NCBI GenBank assembly: GCA_928212115.1
Contig: CAKMRJ010001112.1
Coordinates: 412,210,919 to 412,274,918, forward strand
Source: Lactuca virosa
Lineage: Eukaryota > Streptophyta > Magnoliopsida > Asterales > Asteraceae
Length of the DNA: 64,000 bases
Direction: 5' to 3'
The position numbers were made by a program, and so were the translations under genes. Below are positions 1 through 11,425 of the stretch, one piece after another (positions within the stretch are counted from its first letter, which is position 1; each line of letters opens with the position of its first letter). Under the pieces are notes generated by a model that was given only the letters and a program-made list of their open reading frames with translations, did no database searches and was not told the DNA's origin.

Positions 1-842
1 AAAGGGGCTTAAGTTGGACACATCCAATAGTTGGGAGGCTCTTTTGTACACAAAGTATGTTCTGTTTCATATGAAGTTGTGAAATCTTACGTTCATGAGG
101 ATATTACTAAAATAATAATTTAATAATATTTCCACACACATACAAACATACGTATACATGCAAGTATGCAAGTATTTAGGAAAGATTTGACATGTACTCT
201 CCCCCAAAAACATTAAAATATTGAAAAAGGTGGGGTATGAAGCTCACTTTGAGTTGGTTGAGGAGTTGTTTGGAGTTATGGAGTGAAGATCTCAAGCTTA
301 AACTTTTGGCTGAGATGAAGAACTTCCCTAGGAGGGATGTTTTCCTAAGGATGATCATCACATATTATTATGAGCAAAATAATATGGATTCATCTTGAAA
401 TATTATAAAATATTAGATGAGTGGAGGAATTTACCTTAAAGTTTTCCAGGAAGAAGTTGAGAAATTTCCTTTCAACAAGATCCCCTGTTCTTGCTTGAAG
501 ATGAGTTTTTGAGAGAAAATGGGAAAAGTGTGGGAGAAGTTGAAGTCTAAACTCCTTACTGCCGTTGCTTTGAGGATGAAAAGGGAGGGAATCTTTGGTG
601 CATGCATATCTGGTGGTCCATGCATGGATATTTGGTGGATAAAGCATGGAATACTGTGATTTGCATGGGAAATGAGAATTTCATCAAATCACAAAGTCAA
701 CCTCTTTGTCTTTATCTTGATTTAGGATACGATCTTCCTAAATCCTAAACTTTTATTTTATGTAAATATAATTTAAATAATTAAATTTGGCATAAAATAA
801 ATGTTTTAGGGGTCTTAGTTAAGAAAAACACAAGTTTGGTGG

Positions 843-1320
843 GATTCCCGACCTCAAAATACCCCAAAATGAAGAAAATGTCCGGAATAGTCCAAAACCG
901 GAGCTAAATGGTGAAATCCGGAGCCATTATGCGAATTCCGAAGCTGTAGTTAAAATTTCCAGAGTAGAGCTTCCTACTTGCGAGGGTCCGAGGTGAGTAC
1001 AAGGGGGGTTCCGGAGGTACTGGGCGGGTTCCGAAGTCCATCCTCACTTCCGGAGTCAGGTGCGAAACGGGTAAGTCCGGACCGAGGTGCGAGGCGGCTA
1101 GACGTCCGAAGCAGATCCGAAGGGTCCGATCATGATGCTTCCGGAGTGAAGCCTTCCGGAGCTGCTCACCTCCGAAGTCACTTAAGAGGTTCCGAAAATG
1201 CTTCCTCTTGGATCCTTAGAAGGCATTCAGGAGCAAGAGGTTCAGGAGCAAGAGGTTCAGGACCAAAAGGATTCCGGACCAAGAGGGTTCCGGAGCAAGA
1301 GGGTCCTTTTGGGTTTCCTC
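843..1320. repeat. Cluster of TTCCGGAG / CCGGA words in an LTR
   Basis: Variants of TTCCGGAG, TTCCGAAG and TCCGGACC recur at roughly 15-40 bp spacing through this GC-rich stretch, for example in the lines around 1006-1060, 1140-1180 and 1250-1300. The core TTCCGG is half of a palindrome. The same kind of family-specific word cluster occurs in other Gypsy LTRs in this window with different words. Confidence 0.7.
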
Positions 1321-1365
1321 TTCCGGTTTTGAGCTGTTTTCGACTAAGGAAGGTGCTTAGAGAGA

Positions 1366-1600
1366 TTTGGGAGAGATTCCACATACTTGGAGAGAATTGG
1401 GAGAGATTTCACATACTTGGAGAGATTCGGGAGAGATTTCACATACTTGGCGAGATTTCACATATGGGAGAGATTTCACATACTTGGAGAGATTTGGGAG
1501 AGATTTCACATACTTGGAGAGATTTCACATACTTGGAGAGATTTCACATACTTGAAGAGATTTGGGAGAGATTTCATATACTTGGAGAGTTTTCAGTCTA
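1366..1600. repeat. Tandem repeat, 20/30-bp units (GAGATTTCACATACTTGG)
   Basis: About nine copies of GAGATTTCACATACTTGG, separated either by GAGA or by GAGATTTGGGAGA, giving alternating 20- and 30-bp periods. The repeats create artificial open frames on both strands. They sit inside the minus-strand LTR. Confidence 0.9.
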
Positions 1601-1719
1601 ACACTTCATGGCTCATTAAGAACTCATATTGTACACTTAGAAGTGTTAACACAAGTCTCACAATAGTACTTGCTTTCTTGAGGACGAAATTTCCTAGCCA
1701 AAAAGGCTAGTTGTGACAT

Positions 1720-1946
1720 TGAGCGGAACAAACTAATGGATATTTTTTTATATTTTGTTTCATCATACTCTGACTATTTTGGCATGTAATATTCGAATAC
1801 AATACTCGATGTAAACAATGAATGTTGTTATATTAAATGTGTAATGATGATGTTATGTTTCAATTATATACTCTGTGATGATACTACAACAATGGAGTCA
1901 CGCTCAAGCCCCCAGACGTTTCCGTCGTCTGGTTCGGGCTGTGACA
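1720..1946 (+). repeat. Outer Gypsy 5' LTR, 3'-terminal fragment
   Basis: Matches 25763-25992, the end of the 3' LTR, from TTGAGCGGAACAAACTAATG to the terminal TGTGACA. The remaining ~2.8 kb of the LTR is absent because the minus-strand LTR (1-1719) abuts at 1719/1720. Confidence 0.85.
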
Positions 1947-1948
1947 GA

Positions 1949-1962
1949 TTGGTATCAGAGCA
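1949..1962 (+). promoter_or_regulatory. Primer binding site of outer Gypsy
   Basis: TTGGTATCAGAGCA lies 2 bp after the LTR end TGTGACA. It is complementary to the 3' end of plant initiator tRNA-Met, the usual primer for plant LTR retrotransposons. Confidence 0.9.
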
Positions 1963-2509
1963 TTGTTTATTGTGAACTAGCATATCTAATCATAAAAGAT
2001 ATGCAACTATAAATACAATGGGACTAAACTACTCTGAACATAATAATTAAAATACATACCTATGTGTGCATTTCAGAGTAATACCACAACAAGAATAGTA
2101 AAAGTCTTTGGAGGATTTGAACATCGCAATTAAACGCGGGCACATATGTAGTCGTATTGGGGGTGAATGTAGCCTGATCAATTACATTCATTCAAAACAC
2201 GACCAACATGTGTTCGAGAGTAATCGTGATGGACAATGAATCAAAAACTTACCATTTAATTATCAAAAGAGCTTATAGAACAAAACCTAAACAAGATTTA
2301 AATACTATAAGAGTATTTGGTCTGCTATTTGTTTCTAGTATTTATACACTTTCGTGCAGACACTATGGCCGGGTATCATTAGGCAGGAGACCCATATCTC
2401 CCTAGTCAGGGGAAGACAGGGTGGCTTGACCCAGAGGAAGACCCAGAAGGAGACTCAGAGGAAGAACCAGAGAAGGAACATGAAGTAGAATTTGCAGATA
2501 GACCCGCCG
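1963..2509 (+). pseudogene. Outer Gypsy leader and start of acidic gag region, split by insertion
   Basis: Most of this stretch is untranslated leader with no recognisable domain. From about 2404 a Glu/Asp/Pro-rich frame appears (EDPEGDSEEE type). It stops at the insertion point 2509 and continues in the same frame after the inner element at 19130/19135 (VDLEEGELKGNDDDD). I infer one acidic N-terminal gag-region segment cut by the inner Gypsy. The start codon is not clear. Confidence 0.5.
2505..2509. repeat. Target site duplication CGCCG (left)
   Basis: CGCCG directly precedes the LTR start TGTCACACC at 2510 and recurs at 19130-19134 directly after the other LTR end. The exact 5-bp duplication is the normal size for Gypsy integration. 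Confidence 0.93.
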
Positions 2510-2809
2510 TGTCACACCCATAAAATTCGAGCCAATTTAAAACTTTTTAAATCATTTGAAACCATTCAGTTATTACAATTTGTTTTCAAAATAGTTTATA
2601 CATCAGAGTTCCCAGAAATCATAATCATCAATCGAGGAAGTGTACGGTCACGCTTTCGCCTCCCCGCGACCATCCGCTGAACCTGAAACAATAAACTGAA
2701 ACTGTAAGCCCGAAAGCTTAGTGAGTTGCCCCAAAAATACCAACCTCATATAACCATAATCATATCATATCAACGATTACAGAACAACATGCATACTGAA
2801 CCCTCAGCT

Positions 2810-2935
2810 TGACTGGACCGCCTTGCAAGGTCTACAGTCTACCTGGATCTATCTCGAGCCTTCGGTATGACTGGACCGTCATGCAGGTTCACAGTCTATC
2901 CGGACCGCTCGTCGGGTATGTTGGCCTCAACCGCA
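2810..2935. repeat. GACTGGACCGYC repeats in LTR
   Basis: Three to four copies of a ~50-bp unit with core GACTGGACCGCC...TACAGTCTA or variants. Equivalent clusters lie at 17170-17285 (other LTR), in the internal region at 13985-14150, and in reverse complement in the related LTR at 62765-62935. Confidence 0.75.
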
Positions 2936-3014
2936 CGAAGCAGGACCCTGCCTCAACCCACCCATCAACAATAACCATGTGCACATAAATAACATATACT
3001 GGCATATATATAAC

Positions 3015-3415
3015 AGTCATACTGATCTAACAGATCATCAATCATAGCAACATCCTATAACCAGGATACCGACCTAACCAGGTCACTAACATAGCATCAT
3101 CCAATATACCAGGATACCAATCTAACAGATCATAATAGTATAGCAACATCCTAAACAGGATACTGACCTAACCGGTCACTAGCATAACATCATCCTATAT
3201 ACCAGGATACCGATCTAACAGAATCATAATAACATAGCAACATCCTAACCAGGAAAACTGACCTAACCGGTCACTAGCATAAGCATCCTAATATACCAGG
3301 ATACCGATCTAAACAGAAATCATAATAGCATAGCAACATCCTAACCAGGATACTGACCTAACCGGTCACTCGCATAACATCATCCTATATACCAGGATAC
3401 CGATCTAACAAACCC
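3015..3415. repeat. LTR tandem array (ATCCT..CCAGGATACCGATCTAAC)
   Basis: Alternating blocks reading CATCCTATATACCAGGATAC, CGATCTAACAGATCA and GACCTAACCGGTCACTAGCATA repeat about five times with drift. Each block carries small inverted repeats (AGATCT-type, GACCTAACCGGTC). The same array is at 17385-17770 and, in reverse complement, at 55425-55615 and 62465-62660. Confidence 0.85.
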
Positions 3416-3675
3416 ATAAGTATATCACGCGAATACCTGAATACAAATCCGATAAAGGGTCAGCCTTGGTGCCGTAGACCCTGTTGATATAGTGAGGATA
3501 ACTCACCTTGCAACTGCCGAACCGAAAGAAGACAGAACACTGGCCCGAAGCACTGCTCCAACTTCCAACCCTGATGCCATCAATGAACCATGACATAAAT
3601 ATCCAAAATACCATAACACCCCTGAAGGTCAAACAGGTCAAAGTCAAAGTCCTAGCCAAAGTCAACCTTCCTGAT

Positions 3676-4020
3676 TGACTCTACTCGCCGAGTCAACCCG
3701 TCGACTCGCCGAGTCCCAACTTCAGAAAACTCTTATATCACAACTCGACTCGCCTGAGTCACTCCATGACTCGTCGAGTTTAACTATCTTGAGTCCTATC
3801 ATGACCAAACTCACCGAGTCACCACTCAACTCACTGATCTGAGTCTTAACCAGAAGAGGTTGGGGTTTGCGTTTCTGACTCGCGAGTCCAAGAACAGACT
3901 CGCCGAGTCCACGACAATCTTCAACAGACTCGCCGAGTTTTTCCACCAACTCGTCGAGTTCATGCCTATCTTCAACAGACTCGCCGAGTCCAAGAACAGA
4001 CTCGCCGAGTCTCTTCGATC
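3676..4020. repeat. ACTCG-N-CGAGT dyad cluster (left LTR)
   Basis: About a dozen copies or near-copies of the 11-bp odd palindrome ACTCGCCGAGT / ACTCGTCGAGT. A second small group is at 4610-4705, on the other side of the TATA box. The right LTR has the same clusters. Confidence 0.9.
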
Positions 4021-4557
4021 CTTTAATCATGCAGAGACTTTCGAGTCATGCAAGGGCTCCAAACTGTAGATCCACACTTCTAGGTCATGACTCTCACGTA
4101 AAGTTGCAAACTTTACGTGAATATAAGGTGTTATAAAGCCCAAATCACTCTAGGGCTAAGGTTTAGACAATGATGCTTCATCAACAAGCCAAGGGCTGAT
4201 ACTTTGTGAGGTTCTGGACCAAGACATCTAGATCTGATGTAGCAACCTCAGATCTAGACCCCTAACCCGAATTAGATCCTTACCATGCCAAAATGGCCCT
4301 AAATATCATTCTAGAATAGATATAATGCAATAGAAGAGAATATCAAGTAACACTTGCTACCTCTAAAATGTGCCTAAGCCGAAGAGATTCTGGATCTACG
4401 CAAATCCGTTGATGCTCTACACTTTGATTTACAAGCCTTCTTTGCTAGAATCTCCTCCCAAAGCTTCCAAGTTCACTCCATAGGCTCACACACGATTCTA
4501 GGGTTTTTCTGACTCTCAAGGGTGACAAAGGAGGCCGAGGTGAGGACTTAAGGTCCT

Positions 4558-4565
4558 TTAAATAG
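4558..4565 (-). promoter_or_regulatory. Putative TATA box of inner LTR (left copy)
   Basis: Minus strand reads CACCCTATTTAAAGGACCTTAAG. The same core, TATTTAAA followed by GGACCTTAAGTCC, occurs in the right LTR (18923-18930) and in the related plus-strand LTR (61433-61440). Conservation across copies supports a promoter; no transcription evidence is available. Confidence 0.6.
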
Positions 4566-4766
4566 GGTGCAAGCCCTGAGATTAGGGTTTTCTCTTCCCA
4601 GCACCAAATCGTCGAGTCCAGCTTCCGACTCGGCGAGTTGGTCACTTAATTCGCGACCCAAACCCGATACGACTCGCGAGGAGTAACTCGCACCTACTTG
4701 TCGAGTAGCTTTCTTCAATGTACACTTTAAGCCCTTATATCATATTTCTGAATTTGGGATGTTACA

Positions 4767-4782
4767 ACTCTCCCCCACTTAC
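4767..4782 (-). other. Polypurine tract of inner Gypsy
   Basis: Minus strand GTAAGTGGGGGAGAGT immediately precedes the LTR start TGTAACATCCC. It would prime plus-strand DNA synthesis and fits the 3' LTR orientation. Confidence 0.85.
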
Positions 4783-5925
4783 TTAGGCTTCTTCATCGTC
4801 GAAACTACTGCAGTATAACGCTACCGAACAACTTACTCACATTGCAGACTCCGATTTCCCAATTATCTCAGGTCCTCCCAGACCTGACCATTACAGCCCC
4901 TTTAACATATCTCCTACTCGCGAGGCACCCTTGCCAACACTCCAAGCCGACCATCGGCCTTTTCTTCTTGCGGACAACACATAATAGCTAAGTACCACCC
5001 GATGATACTATTCCTTCCTGTCAGGAACACACTTCCCGGACTTGCAAATACTAGGTACCTCCACGACCCACTGGGTCTCCCAACAGTGTCAAACTACCCT
5101 CCCTTTCCCAACTAGAGATAGCCGAGTAACTCGCAATGTTGGGACCCAATCCATCCTCTTCTTGAAATCCATTCTCTCTCAGCTGACAGGATACTGCATC
5201 CTTACGCTTCTAGAAATTCCCATGAAATTAAACCAGCTAATCTCATAACCACTCGCACCTGACCCAATCAGCCTCGGGCTGGAATACCAGGCACACCTAT
5301 AACGGGTCCAGTCATCCTAGGGTGGCATTACCCATTCCTTCCCACGCTTGTTTGGCTCAATCAACCTCGGGTTGGATACAAACGCACGGGTCCATCAATT
5401 CATATGGTCCGGTCATCTCATGATGGATACCCTAGTTGGAATACCACTACTCAATAATCCATGCCTACAACCATACTAAGCCAAGGATCCCAACTTGCAG
5501 CTCCCTCTATCTACTCTGACTCACACAAACCGAGTCCAACTTACCCAAATCTCAACAATACGCTTACTCAAACTTGCTACAGCATGGGCATATAACTATC
5601 ACGATCTCTACGCCCACGACCTCTGACTGGAATACCCTACTGGTCCTCAGCATAAGTTTGGATTGCTTCTGAGCCCACCTCACGAGTCTGGTATGCCCTC
5701 CCCGACCCTCAGCTCATGACTGGACTGCTCCCCGATGACGATCGACACTATCTGTCGTCCTTTCGTTTCCCAACACTTCGACCCTACAGATATCACTTTC
5801 CTCCGGACACCGAAGGGCCTAAAAGGCGCTCCTTTCCTCAACGCACAACATACGATGCAAAAATACTACCAACATGAGTCACAATGGCTCAAATCACACC
5901 TCTACAAAGGAATTCTATCTTATGA
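4783..5925 (-). mobile_element. Inner Gypsy 3' internal region, noncoding
   Basis: About 1.1 kb between the purine tract and the nested Copia derivative. Open frames are short and carry no known motif on either strand. It should represent the 3' end of a degenerate internal region. No pol motif was found. Confidence 0.6.
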
Positions 5926-6677
5926 TGTTGGGTTTTGAGCATTCTAACACTCCTATGGTGTACATGCAACCCTATAAACCTTGGATCTATGTTTTCTCTA
6001 TTATACATGCAAATATTAACTATTCCAAGGTTTCATCCTAACTAGCATATTATGAAGCACCTATACTACAAAGTTCTAGTTAGATGACATACCTTTTGAT
6101 GTAGCTTGATGTCTTCAAGCTTTAAGAGCTTAGCCCCAATAGTGTGGAAGCCTCAAATGGAATCACAAATCACCAAAACACCTTGGAAGAACTTGAGAGA
6201 ATATGTATGCACACTAAAATCGGCCCACTCTTATTTTCACACACTTGTGCCAATTTTGTGAGCCAAGGACCCCTTTATATATTATGGAGGATTAGGGTTA
6301 CATCCATGTAAACCCTAATACCCATGACCTTTCATTTACATAGGATCCATGGGTTAAAAGCTCCATGGACCATCCATGAAAGCTTAGCCCAACCTAAATG
6401 AACTTGGCCCATTCCATATATATAAGAGTCCATATTTAATTAGTTCTTTTTGATCACTTAATTAATTCTAAATTAATTCTTGATCAATACTAATTAAATA
6501 ATATGATTCCATATTAATATATTAGAACTTATAATATATTAATATAAATCATAAATATACTATTCTCAAAAGACTATCCATATAAATTGTGCCGGTGAAG
6601 TGCAACCCAAATGGACCATGCCGGGTCGGGTCAAGTACATACCAAATATAGTTATGGACTTAGACATTAATCCAACA
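5926..6677 (-). repeat. TR-GAG 3' LTR
   Basis: 752 bp, ends TGTTGG...CCAACA on the plus strand, a perfect 6-bp terminal inverted repeat. A minus-strand TATATAAAGGGG box is near 6274-6281. Confidence 0.9.
6274..6281 (-). promoter_or_regulatory. Putative TATA box in TR-GAG LTR
   Basis: Minus strand ATAATATATAAAGGGGTCC; identical in the other LTR at 13122-13129. Position within the LTR is suitable for a U3 promoter. Confidence 0.5.
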
Positions 6678-6691
6678 GTCTCCCACTTGGA
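6678..6691 (-). other. Polypurine tract of TR-GAG
   Basis: Minus strand CCAAGTGGGAGACTG ends just before the LTR start TGTTGG. This is the common tract of plant Copia elements. Confidence 0.85.
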
Positions 6692-9600
6692 TAAGTCTAA
6701 AACTATTATTGAGTATGACTTCAAAACCTAACTGGCAATCGTAGCTCTTAAAGCCGCTGTCGAACTCTGACCTTGTCAATGACTTGTCCATTAGATAAGG
6801 GATCATATATTCCTCCATTCTAGATATCATATGGACTGAGACATGGATTATAATCATTCTCTCTGTCCATTTGTTGTTTCCCGATTTTCGATTTATGATG
6901 ACTGACTGATTGAACAAATCAAATCAGTCCTGGCTTGGCCAAGCACTCACATGTGTCATCGCTAAATCATCGAGGGGCCCACAGATATCGCTTTTATCCC
7001 GAAGGTAAAAGGAATGGATAAACTTCGACTCATATGGCTTGTTCTACTACTTGTTGAATCATACACAAAGGCACGTTTTATAACATCGAGTTACCAAATG
7101 CGTTTTCGTGCAATCAATGTATAACCAACTCATAGTAACAACTCATATCTCTAGGTTTGAAGAATATAAGATATTATCGTCTCATGATCACTCGTGATAA
7201 AATCCATGAAGTGATTCAAATGAGCGCGGGTTGAATCCAATACTCAGAACTTATGAGCACTCATGAGTGTTGTAGCACCACTTTGTCCACCAACTTGGAC
7301 CTCTACAAACCAACCCATGACAGTCTTGATTCATATCTACTTCCAACATATGACCGACTGTGGATGGTTTGAATAACTTAATCATTCAGGAAGAGCGACT
7401 TAGTTATTCTGGAAGTCAAAACATGCAAAGTGAAACACAAGAATAAATGAATCAAATATGGTATCAAACCCTATGAATATAAATAAACACTTTTATTTAT
7501 CACCATACTGATTACTCATTATTCATTGTTTCGGTTTTATCAACTTTATACTTGAATTAAAAACACTAGTTGTCCCATGCTCCAAGCATGTACACTATGT
7601 TTTTCTTAAACAATAGCTTTGCCATACACCAAGTATGCACTCTATGTTTGTCTATGATCCTTACTTTGTGAAATAAACCAATTGAACATAATTTCAATGA
7701 TTCTAATTTCACACTCCCAAATCCTTATCGAAAAATGTGAGAATTTCAAATTCCTATCATTTATCGAAATCTGTTTAGATTTTAAACTTATATGCACTGA
7801 CCCTCCTGTAATGAATATGTACAAAGTCACAAAGACTTGTCAACAGTCATTATAAGGTATTCCAATGGAGATCAACTCCATGGAAACTAAGTCTCATATT
7901 CAAAGTACATTGCTTTGGACATGCTTCTTGCATTAAGTTTTCTAATCTTACACAGATAACTTCCACCTATGGAGACAACTCCATATTCTCATTTTGACTA
8001 TCACTTCTGAATAAGAGATGCCTCTTTTCAGAATATGTCAATATGGTCCTTCCAAAATTAGCACTATACTTCCAACTGTCCCTGAGCAACCAATCTTTGG
8101 TAAACCTCAGATTGTCCTCGACAATTGCTTAATCATTTTAGTCATATCCAATTCTAGACCTTTTCCCTTCTTAATGCCTCTGGGCATTTGGAAAAATTTA
8201 GAAATGACAAATATTATAGCACATGCAATCGATCCTGTACCCAAAGCAAATGGTACACGATTCATGATGTCTCACATAAAGACATGATTCTAGACCAGTC
8301 TTTTGCTACAATATTTTTATTTGCCATGTTTTCAAAATTTGACTATGAAGAGGGATGCCGTAATCATAATCGAATTTTGAGAACGCAATATATAGAATTT
8401 CCTTAAGTTGAACCAATCCAACATGAAATTCATATATATATTCTTGACTAAAGATGATTAAGGTCTCAATCTAAGCCTTTAGAACTGAAATGAAGTATAT
8501 CCTCTCCCTTAATTATAGCAAAACAACTTTTTCAATCCCTGCAGCCTCACGAATTGAAACTTTTGTTTTCTATAATTAACATTGCTAACTTGCAACACTA
8601 ACAATAATTATCATGCTCCCACTAACATGATGATTATTAGCATAACACTTATGCTCCCACTAGCTTTGACATGTACTCAGAAATCAGCTGGACTTCTAGA
8701 AATCAATACTTTATTGACTTTCTTACCAAAGTTCAGATTTCTGATACGAGATGCTTTGATAAAACTTTATCAAAATCATACACCTTTCCTTAGATAGCAT
8801 GCATGTGTGTCTAAACAATTTCAGAACTATGAAAAGGGATGCCGTAATCATAGTCTCAATTGTTTAGACCTTTTGCCATCTGCTTCAAATCTACTTGGTG
8901 GAAGTGTTTCCTCACCATCATTTTCATGAATCGGAGAGAAACCTTATGACCCTTAGATTTTATGGTGTATGTGTTCTTATCCATGTGAATCGTCAAAACC
9001 ATAGTCACAAGACAAGGATAATGACAAATCCAAACTCATATGGACTGAACTTATGCAATCTTAACTTCTTGCCACCTGGCAGTACAGGGCCTGCCATTGC
9101 TTCCAAGTTGTTATGCAACCAATTGAGAACTTTCAGAACTCCTATGCAAAGCCAACTTTAACTGGAATGGGCACAGAATATGTCAACACGATAGGTTATA
9201 AACCTCAAGTCGTGTGCTAGTGAAGAACCTCAGGTTTTATTCTTGATTAGTTCTTGAAATTCTTTTTAGGATCTTTAAGACTCCCACTATCCTCTTGACA
9301 TATAAGACTATCTTGCCAAATATTCAAGAGATAGTGCGGATTCTTTATCAAGACAAACACTTCACACAATTGGCCTTAGTTGGTCTTTGTTTTATCCAAA
9401 ACATCACAACTTACCAATTTCAAATGTACAAGAGTAGGACACTTTTACTCTTACATTTGACAAGTGTTTTAAACCTTTCTTTAAGATATGTCACTCAAGT
9501 TACAATCTTGGAGTATGACTCTAAGAATTGTTTTGGAACGAAGTATGACTCATCTTCCTGATCTAACCATTTCAACAATTCATGACTCCTCTTCTTAGTC

Positions 9601-10340
9601 ATAAGAATGCACTAAGATGACCTTTAGAGGACTAATTGTGATATGATTTCTAAATCATTAAGATGATCACAAACATGATACTAAAGTACTCTCCCATCTT
9701 TTCAGATTTGAGAAACTTTTATCTTTCTGCCTAATTTGATTCTTCCCATTCGTTCTGCCATACATTGAGACTTTTCCAATGTTTCAGAATTATACTTAAA
9801 CTTGTAAGTATAACCATATTTACTAAACTTTAGTAAATCAAATAGTCTTAACGAGCTTTGTGGTGGACATGACCAGTGCACAAGAATGTGTACTCGATCC
9901 CTTTAGTCCTTCACTTGACTCACACATCCATGTGAACAAGTAATTAGTCTTGATTTTCCAATGCTTGAAAGTTCTCATTCATCATACTATTCAACTTGCA
10001 TGATTCCAAGTTTCGGTCCAATTGAAACTTGGGTGATGAGGAACTTTCCTGATTTGGTAAATTTAGACACTACCACAAATGAAAGAATCAAATCCATTTT
10101 CCAATATTGCTGTCAGTGGAATCATATAAGCAACAATTTTCCACAAATGCCATTGTAAGGATACTTCAAATAAATAAAATTAAACAATTTTCTTTTATTT
10201 TAAAACTTTGCGGAAAAACTTATCCTTACAATCCACATGGAAAATTGTTGTTATCTATTCCTTAGCAATATATCATAACTTCTTAAGCAACTGCTCAAAA
10301 TTCTGATGCGATCGAAATCCACCTTCGCGATCAGAATCAG
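6692..10340 (-). mobile_element. TR-GAG long noncoding 3' internal region
   Basis: About 3.6 kb with only short frames and no recognisable domain. The stretch at 6925-6990 (GGCTTGGCCAAG..., AAATCATCGAGGGGCCCA) resembles 27137-27190 in the 3' region of the autonomous-type Copia at 25995-30010, so at least part is ancestral Copia 3' leader sequence. It also holds two GGGATGCCGTAATCA words (8352, 8836). Confidence 0.7.
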
Positions 10341-11425
10341 CATATACTTCCTTTAAGATTTCTCTCTATTCTTTGATTCTTAAAACATCAACATGTGACC
10401 CAGTCACATCATGTAATGAGGATCTCAGAATAGAACTTAACAGAGTTAGATAATGGGCTCTACCTGATGTAGAGTCAAACTTATTGACTTTAACATCCTT
10501 AGGTAAATTTGGCAGCTTTGCAATCAACGCCCCTTCCTTTGGCAAAATAAACATATGGACCCTTTGGTAATGGGACTATCTCAGACTTAGCCTTTCTCTT
10601 TACCATTTGGTCAACCGGGTTGACTATGGCCAATCCCTTTCCATTGGGAAGAGAATGCTTTTTCTGGATTTCCAGTGTCACCATTGTCACTGTCCATAAA
10701 GTTTTTGGGAAGTTGATCTTCTAATCAAATTTGCTTTACTATCGTTCCAAATCATTGCTGATTCAGCAGCACCAAGCAAATAGATATGATCATTAAGGTT
10801 CATGTCATAGTCTGTTTCATAGTAGTCCCAAAGGAACTCACTATGTGACTTAGAAAGTGATTGAACATCCAACTTTCTCAAGACTTTGACACCCAACTCT
10901 CCCGGCTTGTCAATATGTGACTTCATCTCTAAGATGTGATCACACATAGACCTTGCTTGCCATTAGGGCTTGAGTGACCTTGAACTTGTGGGTTAGGGAG
11001 AATAATTGGAGGAGGTGGAGGAAGAGAAGTATGACTTCCATGAGCCAAACTCGGGAAGTCATATTCATTAGGAAAGCTTGGTTTGGGAAGATCATTGTTG
11101 TCTAAACCAGACATCAACAATGGGAGAAATTCACGTAAAGTTGATTTAAGTCCTTAATATAACACCCAATATGATATATTAAGGCTAGGACCCAACAAAC
11201 TATTTTATAACTTGGAAGAGGGATGCCGTAATCCAAGCTATAAAATATTTGAAGGTAGGTGAATGACGATTCACCAATTTCCACCAAGATAAACGAAATG
11301 TATTATTAGGTTTTAATTGGTTTTGAAACTCCTAGATTCTTTTGAGATTCATTGAACTTTTCAATGGCATGTTTCAATCTCGAGTGTGCCCTTCAGGTTT
11401 TGTGACTGGGATGCCGAGGATCACA
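8352..11425. repeat. Dispersed GGGATGCCG words in TR-GAG internal region
   Basis: GGGATGCCGTAATCA or a close form occurs at 8352, 8836, 11220 and 11408, each next to AAGAG/AAAAG and an ATCAYAATC-like inverted flank. A separate exact 26-bp direct repeat beginning TGTGCCGGTTAACC occurs at 11489-11514 and 11572-11597. Confidence 0.8.
10366..11120 (-). pseudogene. Copia gag remnant (TR-GAG)
   Basis: On the minus strand the segments run in gag order. 10929-11120 is a Pro-rich N-terminal stretch. 10687-10947 starts HILEMKSHIDK and reaches GAAESAMIWNDSKANL, the helical gag core of plant Copia elements (UBN2-type). 10499-10690 ends in a weakened CCHC knuckle (YFAKGRG in place of a Cys-rich box). 10366-10554 follows. 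Frames change between segments and stops intervene, so no functional product is expected. Family resemblance is from memory and moderate. Confidence 0.6.

Larger units (their letters stand above)
1..1719 (-). mobile_element. Gypsy LTR (5' part), minus strand, TTCCGGAG family
   Basis: Read on the minus strand, 1719 downwards begins TGTCACAACTAGCC and continues into GGCTAGGAAATTTCG. This resembles the start of the outer element's 3' LTR at 22944 (TGTCACAACTGGC, then AGCTAGGAAATT). The segment is therefore the beginning of an LTR whose element runs leftward out of the window. It lies against the outer 5' LTR fragment (from 1720), as expected if this element inserted into that LTR. The open frames at 978-1710 overlap simple repeats and have no known domain, so I do not call a gene. 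No PBS or pol is inside the window. Confidence 0.6.
2510..4766 (-). repeat. Inner Gypsy 3' LTR
   Basis: About 2.26 kb, collinear with 16880-19129. On the minus strand it starts TGTAACATCCC and ends GGGTGTGACA. It contains, in minus-strand order, an ACTCGNCGAGT cluster, a TATTTAAA box, a larger ACTCGNCGAGT cluster, an array of ~60-110-bp repeats and GACTGGACCGCC repeats. Confidence 0.92.

Noticed and set aside
978..1601. 207-codon open frame on the plus strand
   Set aside because: It overlaps TTCCGGAG words and a short tandem repeat; the protein is repeat text (ERFHILGEI units), and related frames open in other registers.
3015..3415. Possible CRISPR-like array
   Set aside because: Repeat units are adjacent and drifting, there are no unique spacers of constant length, and the DNA is a plant LTR.
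3722..4069. Open frames on both strands in the inner LTR
   Set aside because: They arise from ACTCGCCGAGT repeats (RLAESKNRLAES, LGESV units), not from a gene.
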